From assembly GCA_016707485.1 (NCBI GenBank), contig JADJHN010000001.1:868001-932000 (forward strand): DNA of 64,000 nt, in the 5' to 3' direction. Below the pieces are notes generated by a model. The model made no database searches. It was not told the origin of the DNA and was given only the letters and a program-made list of their open reading frames with translations. Made by a program: the position numbers and the translations under genes. This stretch comes from Lysobacterales bacterium. Its GTDB lineage: Bacteria; Pseudomonadota; Gammaproteobacteria; Xanthomonadales; Rhodanobacteraceae. This document shows positions 59,898-64,000 of the stretch, piece by piece. How positions within the stretch are numbered: position 1 is the first letter of the stretch; every line of letters starts with the position of its first letter.

Positions 59898-61157
59898 TCA
59901 GCCGGCGCTCGCCGGCACTTCGCTTGTCGCGGGTTTCTCGTCACTCTCGAACCACAGCATGACGCCGTCGACCATGCGCTTGAAGAAGCCGCCTTCGACG
60001 GCCTCCTCGAGCACGACGATCGGGCGCTCGACCAGAGTCTTGCCATCAAGTTCCACCTTGAGGCTGCCCACCGCCTGGCCTTTCTGCAGCGGCGCAATCA
60101 AGCGCGCGGGCAGGTCCATGCTGGCCTTCAGGTCGGCGTAGCGGCCACGTGGCAGGGTCACGACAACATCCTCGGCAACACCGAGGGCGACCGTCGGGGC
60201 TGCACCTTTCCACAATTCCGGCGTCGCCAGCGGCTTGCTCGTGGTGTAGAGCTTGTGCGATTCGAAGAAGCGGAAACCGTAGTTGAGCAGCTCCTGGTTG
60301 GCATCGGCACGCGCCTTTTCGCTTTTCGCGCCCATGACCACGGCAATCAGGCGTTGCTCACCGCGCAGCGCCGAGGTTGCCAGGCAGAAACCCGCCGAAC
60401 TGGTATGCCCGGTCTTGATGCCGTCGACCGAGGAGTCGCGCCACAGCAAGGTATTGCGGTTGTGCTGCTTGATCCCGTTCCACTCGAAATCCTTGATCTT
60501 GTAGATCGCGTACTCGTCGGGGAAATCACGGATCAGAGCGCGCGAAAGCAGGGCCACATCATGCGCAGTGGTGTAGTGGTTGGCGTTGGGCAGGCCGCTG
60601 GCGTCGACGTAGTGCGTGCCGGTCATGCCGAGCTGGGCGGCATACTGGTTCATCAGCGTGGCAAACAGTTCCTCCGAACCCGCGGTGTGCTCGGCCAGCG
60701 CGATCGCCGCATCGTTGCCGGACTGGATGATCATGCCGTAGAGCAGTTGCTTGAGCGGAACCTGGCTGTTCAATTCGAGGAAACTGGTCGAGCCATCGGT
60801 GCCCGCGCCACCCGAACGCCAGGCGTTCTCGCTGATCGTGACCGGGTCTTCCATGTGGATCTTGCCGTGGGCCAGCTCGGCGGAGACCACATAGGAAGTC
60901 ATGATCTTGGTGATTGACGCCGGTTCCACGCGGGCATCGGCATTGCCGTCAAGCAGGACCTGCCCGGTTGCGTAATCCATCAACAGCCAGCTCGTGGCAT
61001 CCAGCGTCGGTGGTGGCGGTGTCGGCGTGGCGATGGCCGCCGCCACCGGCTGCGGCGCGGGCCTCGGCACGGCTGCGGCCGGAGTCTGCGCGAACGCGTT
61101 GGCGACAAATGCTGCAAGCGCAGCGGCGAGAGTGGCAAACAGCAACTTGGTCGGCAA
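59898..61157 (-). CDS. dacC: D-alanyl-D-alanine carboxypeptidase (PBP5/6 family)
   Basis: This enzyme trims the terminal D-Ala from peptidoglycan stem peptides in the periplasm. The 419-residue protein has a signal peptide (MPTKLLFATLAAALAAFVAN), a Pro/Ala-rich linker and the three penicillin-binding motifs: SxxK in PASITKIMTSYVVSAE, SxN in IIQSGNDAAIALAEH and KTG in VDGIKTGHTSSAGFCL. A C-terminal beta domain and the amphipathic anchor helix (FFKRMVDGVMLWFES) follow. dacA or dacC is not distinguishable from sequence alone. Confidence 0.96.
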   Translation of the reverse strand: MPTKLLFATLAAALAAFVANAFAQTPAAAVPRPAPQPVAAAIATPTPPPPTLDATSWLLMDYATGQVLLDGNADARVEPASITKIMTSYVVSAELAHGKIHMEDPVTISENAWRSGGAGTDGSTSFLELNSQVPLKQLLYGMIIQSGNDAAIALAEHTAGSEELFATLMNQYAAQLGMTGTHYVDASGLPNANHYTTAHDVALLSRALIRDFPDEYAIYKIKDFEWNGIKQHNRNTLLWRDSSVDGIKTGHTSSAGFCLATSALRGEQRLIAVVMGAKSEKARADANQELLNYGFRFFESHKLYTTSKPLATPELWKGAAPTVALGVAEDVVVTLPRGRYADLKASMDLPARLIAPLQKGQAVGSLKVELDGKTLVERPIVVLEEAVEGGFFKRMVDGVMLWFESDEKPATSEVPASAG

Positions 61158-61212
61158 AACAGACTCCTTGGAACTTGCAGATGATGGCTACGCGCCGGCC
61201 ATTGTCGCCGGT

Positions 61213-62094
61213 TCAATCCTCGATCGCCACGCGCGGCATGCCGAAGCCGAGTTTTTCCAGGCGCACGACCAGCGCATCGGCAACCTCGACACTGTCCAGC
61301 GGGCCGATGCGGACGCGATGGATCGCGCGCGAATCAATCCGCGTGGTGACGATGTCCGCGCGGCCGAGGCCGATCCGGGCAATGCGCTGGACGATGCGAT
61401 CGGCGTTGCCTTGATCGGCAAACGCGCCGAGCTGGACATAGACGCGCGAGTGGCTTTCGACTGCTGGGACCGCGCGCAACGGTTTCGGTTCCGGGCTGCT
61501 GCCATCCAGCAGGCGCACTTCGACCATGCCGGTTCCCTTCGGCCAGACGCCGATACGCACGGCCGCGGCATAGGAAAGATCGATCAGGCGGTTTTCGTGG
61601 AACGGGCCGCGATCATTGACGCGCACGACCACGCTCTTGCCGTTCTCGAGGTTGGTCACGCGCACGTAGCTGGGCAGCGGCAGGGTCTTGTGCGCCGCGC
61701 TGAACTGGTACATGTCGTAGGGTTCGAGGCTTGATGTCATGTAGCCGTGGAACTTGTTGCCGTACCACGAGGCAATTCCCCGCTCGACGTAGTTGCGCGC
61801 ATCAGGCATCACCCGGTAGGTCTTGCCGAGCACGCTGTAGGGCGATTTGTTGCCATAACGGGCGCGCGCCTCGGCTTTCGGCGTCGGCTCGACGAGCGTG
61901 CTGACATCCACCGCTGGCGCATCCGGTCCGCCATCGCGGGCCTCGCGGTAGCGCATGGACTGCGGCAGACTGGTTTCAGGAACCGTCGTCGCCGGTGCCG
62001 GACCTGGTGCGGTGGAAGGCTGCTGGCGTGGCTTGTGCCCGGCGCAGGCGCCGAGCAACAGTGCTACCACGAGCAGGACAAGCAGCCTGCTCAC
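61213..62094 (-). CDS. rlpA: Septal ring lytic transglycosylase RlpA-family lipoprotein
   Basis: RlpA is an outer-membrane lipoprotein that cuts glycan strands lacking stem peptides at the division site. The 293-residue protein starts at GTG (62094), overlapping the mltB stop as GTGA. It has a lipobox LLGAC (Cys17), the double-psi barrel (RGIASWYGNKFHGYMTSSLE, PYDMYQFSAAHKTLPLPSYV, RVNDRGPFHENRLIDLSYAA with the catalytic Glu and Asp) and a C-terminal SPOR domain (VYVQLGAFADQGNADRIV) that targets denuded septal glycan. Confidence 0.96.
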   Translation of the reverse strand: MSRLLVLLVVALLLGACAGHKPRQQPSTAPGPAPATTVPETSLPQSMRYREARDGGPDAPAVDVSTLVEPTPKAEARARYGNKSPYSVLGKTYRVMPDARNYVERGIASWYGNKFHGYMTSSLEPYDMYQFSAAHKTLPLPSYVRVTNLENGKSVVVRVNDRGPFHENRLIDLSYAAAVRIGVWPKGTGMVEVRLLDGSSPEPKPLRAVPAVESHSRVYVQLGAFADQGNADRIVQRIARIGLGRADIVTTRIDSRAIHRVRIGPLDSVEVADALVVRLEKLGFGMPRVAIED

Positions 62095-63137
62095 GGCGCG
62101 CTGGCAACGCCGTCGGCGATTTCCCGGGAAAGCTGCCATACCGCCATCGAGTACAGCGGACTGCGGTTGTAGCGCGAGATCACGTGGAAATTGCGGAAGG
62201 TCATCCAGGTTTCCTTGCCGTTGCTGCCATCCAGGGTGACCAGGGTCGCCAGTTCGGCCGGATCCATGGCCTGTGCGGGCACGTAGCCCCAGCCTTCCAG
62301 TTGCTCGACCGGATAGACCGGCTCGAGGCCGTTCGGGCTGATCTCGCGCGCATCGGCACGACGCGTGACCAGGGTAGCCACCGGCTTGCCCTGCTCCCAG
62401 CCATGCACGGAGAAATAGTTGGCCACGCTGCCGATGATGTCGGGCAGCGAGTTCCACAAATCGATGCGCCCGTCGCCGTCGTAATCACGGGCGAAATTGG
62501 CCACGCTGGTCGGGATGAACTGACCCCAGCCCATGGCGCCGGCATAGGAGCCGACCATCTCCTCGATCGGATAGGCCATGTGCGTGTCGCCCAGCAGGAA
62601 CAACTGGCGCAGTTCACCGCGGAAGAATTTCGCCCGCGGCGGATAGTGGAAGGCCAGCGTGACGAGGGCATCGAGCACCTTGTAGCTGCCATAGTTGCGG
62701 CCGTAGCTGGTTTCCACGCCGATGATGGCAACGATGATTTCCGGGGCCACGGCAAACTCCGCGGCAGCGCGCTCGATCAGTTCGCGGTTGGCCCGGTAGA
62801 AGGCAATGCCGTCATCGCGGCGCTTGTCGGTGAGAAAGATCGGCCGGTAGTCCTTCCATGGCTTGGCCTCGGCCGGACGCGAAATGGCATCGAGGATGCC
62901 CTGCTGGACCTTGGCCTTGGCCAGGGTGGCGAGGACATCGGCCTCGTCCAGTCCATCATTGCGCTGCAGCTCGCGGGCGAATTCGACAAACCCGGGATCG
63001 CTGGTCGCCAGCGATTCCGCAGCCTGTGCCCGCGCCTGTGCATCCACCGCGCAACCGGCCATGGGCACGCACAGCACAAGACTGATGGCGATGCACTTCC
63101 ACACGCTTCTGTTCAAGTTCAGATCATCCTCAGCCAT
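62091..63137 (-). CDS. mltB: Membrane-bound lytic murein transglycosylase B
   Basis: MltB cleaves peptidoglycan, making anhydromuropeptides. The 348-residue lipoprotein has a hydrophobic start with CVPMAGC (lipid-modified Cys), then DRRDDGIAFYRANRELIERA, the catalytic Glu in VGVETSYGRNYGSYKVLDA-type block (IIGVETSYGRNYGSYK), GAMGWGQFIPTSVANFARDY and WMTFRNFHVISRYN. The start is uncertain: ATG at 63137 is used, GTG at 63104 would give a more compact signal. No ribosome site is seen for either. It lies between rodA and rlpA. Confidence 0.94.
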   Translation of the reverse strand: MAEDDLNLNRSVWKCIAISLVLCVPMAGCAVDAQARAQAAESLATSDPGFVEFARELQRNDGLDEADVLATLAKAKVQQGILDAISRPAEAKPWKDYRPIFLTDKRRDDGIAFYRANRELIERAAAEFAVAPEIIVAIIGVETSYGRNYGSYKVLDALVTLAFHYPPRAKFFRGELRQLFLLGDTHMAYPIEEMVGSYAGAMGWGQFIPTSVANFARDYDGDGRIDLWNSLPDIIGSVANYFSVHGWEQGKPVATLVTRRADAREISPNGLEPVYPVEQLEGWGYVPAQAMDPAELATLVTLDGSNGKETWMTFRNFHVISRYNRSPLYSMAVWQLSREIADGVASAP

Positions 63138-63166
63138 CCAGAGCGGCACTGTAGCGTGCCGGGCAA

Positions 63167-64000
63167 TCACCCTGCCACCCGCTTGCGATGCGCGTGGATC
63201 GACATCAACACGCCAAAACCGGCCAGCAGCGAAACCGCCGATGTGCCGCCATAGCTGATCAGCGGCAAGGGCACGCCAACCACCGGCAGCATGCCCGTGA
63301 TCATGCCGCCATTGACCATCACGTAAACGAAAAAGACCATGGTGATCGAACCGGCCAGCAGGCGGGAATAGGTATCTCTGGCGCTCGCGGCAATCCACAG
63401 GCCACGGCCGATGATGAAGACATAGAGGGCAAGCAGAAGCAGCACCCCGATCAGGCCCCATTCCTCGGCAAACACCGAGAAGATGAAATCGGTGGTGTGC
63501 TCGGGCAGGAACTCGAGCCGCGATTGCGTGCCCTGGTGCCAGCCTTTGCCCCAGAGTCCGCCGGAACCCACGGCGATCTTCGACTGGATGATGTGCCAGC
63601 CGAGGCCAAGCGGGTCGGACTCCGGATCAAGCAACATGCGCACGCGATTGCGCTGGTATTCGTGCAGGAAATGCCAGGCCACCGGTGCCGCAGCAACCAC
63701 GCTGCCGATGATCAGGCCGATCCGCCACCAGGCCAGGCCGGAGAGGAACACCGCGAAAAGGCCGCTGGCGACAATCAGCAGGGCGGTACCAAGATCTGGC
63801 TGTTCGGCGATCAGCCCGGCCGGTATCGCGATCAGCACGCAGACCACGCCAAGCGAGGCCCAACCCGGCGGCAGCGGCCGCTGGTTGAGGTACCAGGCAA
63901 CCATCATCGGCATGGTCAGCTTCAGCAGTTCGGAGGGCTGGAAGCGCACGAAATGCAGATCCAGCCAGCGATGCGAGCCGCGGCCCTCGCCCAAGATCGC
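63167..64000 (-). CDS. rodA: Rod-shape determining glycosyltransferase RodA (5' end outside window)
   Basis: RodA is the SEDS-family peptidoglycan polymerase of the elongasome. The visible 277 C-terminal residues include the conserved RFQPSELLKLTMPMMVAWYL, LIAEQPDLGTALLIVASGLF (with the catalytic-site Asp region), GWHIIQSKIAVGSGGLWGKG and the closing GVPLPLISYGGTSAVSLLAG. The reading frame is open to the right edge, so about 90 N-terminal residues and upstream mrdA lie beyond the window. The stop is 29 bp before the mltB start, matching rodA-mltB-rlpA-dac order. Confidence 0.97.
   Translation of the reverse strand, partial: AILGEGRGSHRWLDLHFVRFQPSELLKLTMPMMVAWYLNQRPLPPGWASLGVVCVLIAIPAGLIAEQPDLGTALLIVASGLFAVFLSGLAWWRIGLIIGSVVAAAPVAWHFLHEYQRNRVRMLLDPESDPLGLGWHIIQSKIAVGSGGLWGKGWHQGTQSRLEFLPEHTTDFIFSVFAEEWGLIGVLLLLALYVFIIGRGLWIAASARDTYSRLLAGSITMVFFVYVMVNGGMITGMLPVVGVPLPLISYGGTSAVSLLAGFGVLMSIHAHRKRVAG

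Overview
The window is chromosomal DNA of a high-GC Gammaproteobacterium. The run pyrH-frr-uppS-cdsA-dxr-rseP-bamA-skp-lpxD-fabZ-lpxA-lpxB-(sulfatase)-rnhB-dnaE-accA, together with lipA-lipB-ybeD-dac-rlpA-mltB-rodA and a PiuC/TonB receptor/Sel1 iron operon, fits the Lysobacterales (Xanthomonadales), probably a Rhodanobacteraceae-like genus. The order assignment is an inference from gene order and protein character, not from a database search. About 60 genes can be read. None is an rRNA or tRNA gene, and there is no CRISPR array and no complete transposase.

Layout. 1-3.9 kb (minus): secD (cut by the left edge), yajC, a DUF3224 protein and a CorA-type channel. 4.1-9.0 kb (plus): a GT41 (O-GlcNAc-transferase-like) TPR protein, moaB, a PPK2 kinase and a secreted beta-propeller protein. 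9.0-9.9 kb: a gene-poor stretch with a short palindrome and a clean 284-bp non-coding transposon (MITE-like, TTAA duplication) inserted exactly at the stop codon of the next gene, a DUF5916 outer-membrane protein. 12.5-32.0 kb (plus): the envelope and lipid super-cluster that makes UMP kinase, recycles ribosomes and builds undecaprenyl-PP, CDP-DAG, isoprenoid precursors, BAM, Skp and lipid A, ending with DNA polymerase III alpha and AccA. 32.1-35.5 kb: a DUF4097 GSGD-repeat protein, MazG and an MFS transporter. 35.5-38.1 kb: a small A/T-richer accessory patch with two toxin-antitoxin modules (yefM-yoeB, brnT-brnA) and two unrecognised small genes. 38.2-44.5 kb: a REC-REC-PAS-GGDEF-EAL protein, cysQ, nudE and a NarL-type two-component pair. 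44.6-48.7 kb: a Fur-box-controlled TonB receptor/PiuC/Sel1 operon. 48.7-52.0 kb: hisN-like plus gspN-gspM-gspL, the end of a type II secretion operon without the other gsp genes nearby. 52.2-55.5 kb (plus): a PstS-like binding protein, a HAD phosphatase and an M17 aminopeptidase. 55.6-64 kb (minus): tail-specific protease, lipA, lipB, ybeD, a D,D-carboxypeptidase, rlpA, mltB and rodA (cut by the right edge).

The most unusual signal is mobile-repeat material inside essential genes. lpxB carries an in-frame hairpin of GGGAATC heptamers, a unit that is stop-free in all six frames. A second palindromic element supplies the LpxB N-terminus, and an inverted copy of it is inserted in frame in dnaE. 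Other repeat families are a REP (GCGGCTGAAGCCGC; one single copy and one inverted REPIN-like pair), a 41-bp hairpin duplicated at 33 kb, and the TTAA MITE. No wholly new multi-gene system was identified. The repeat families, the orphan gspLMN block and the toxin-antitoxin patch are the places to look further.
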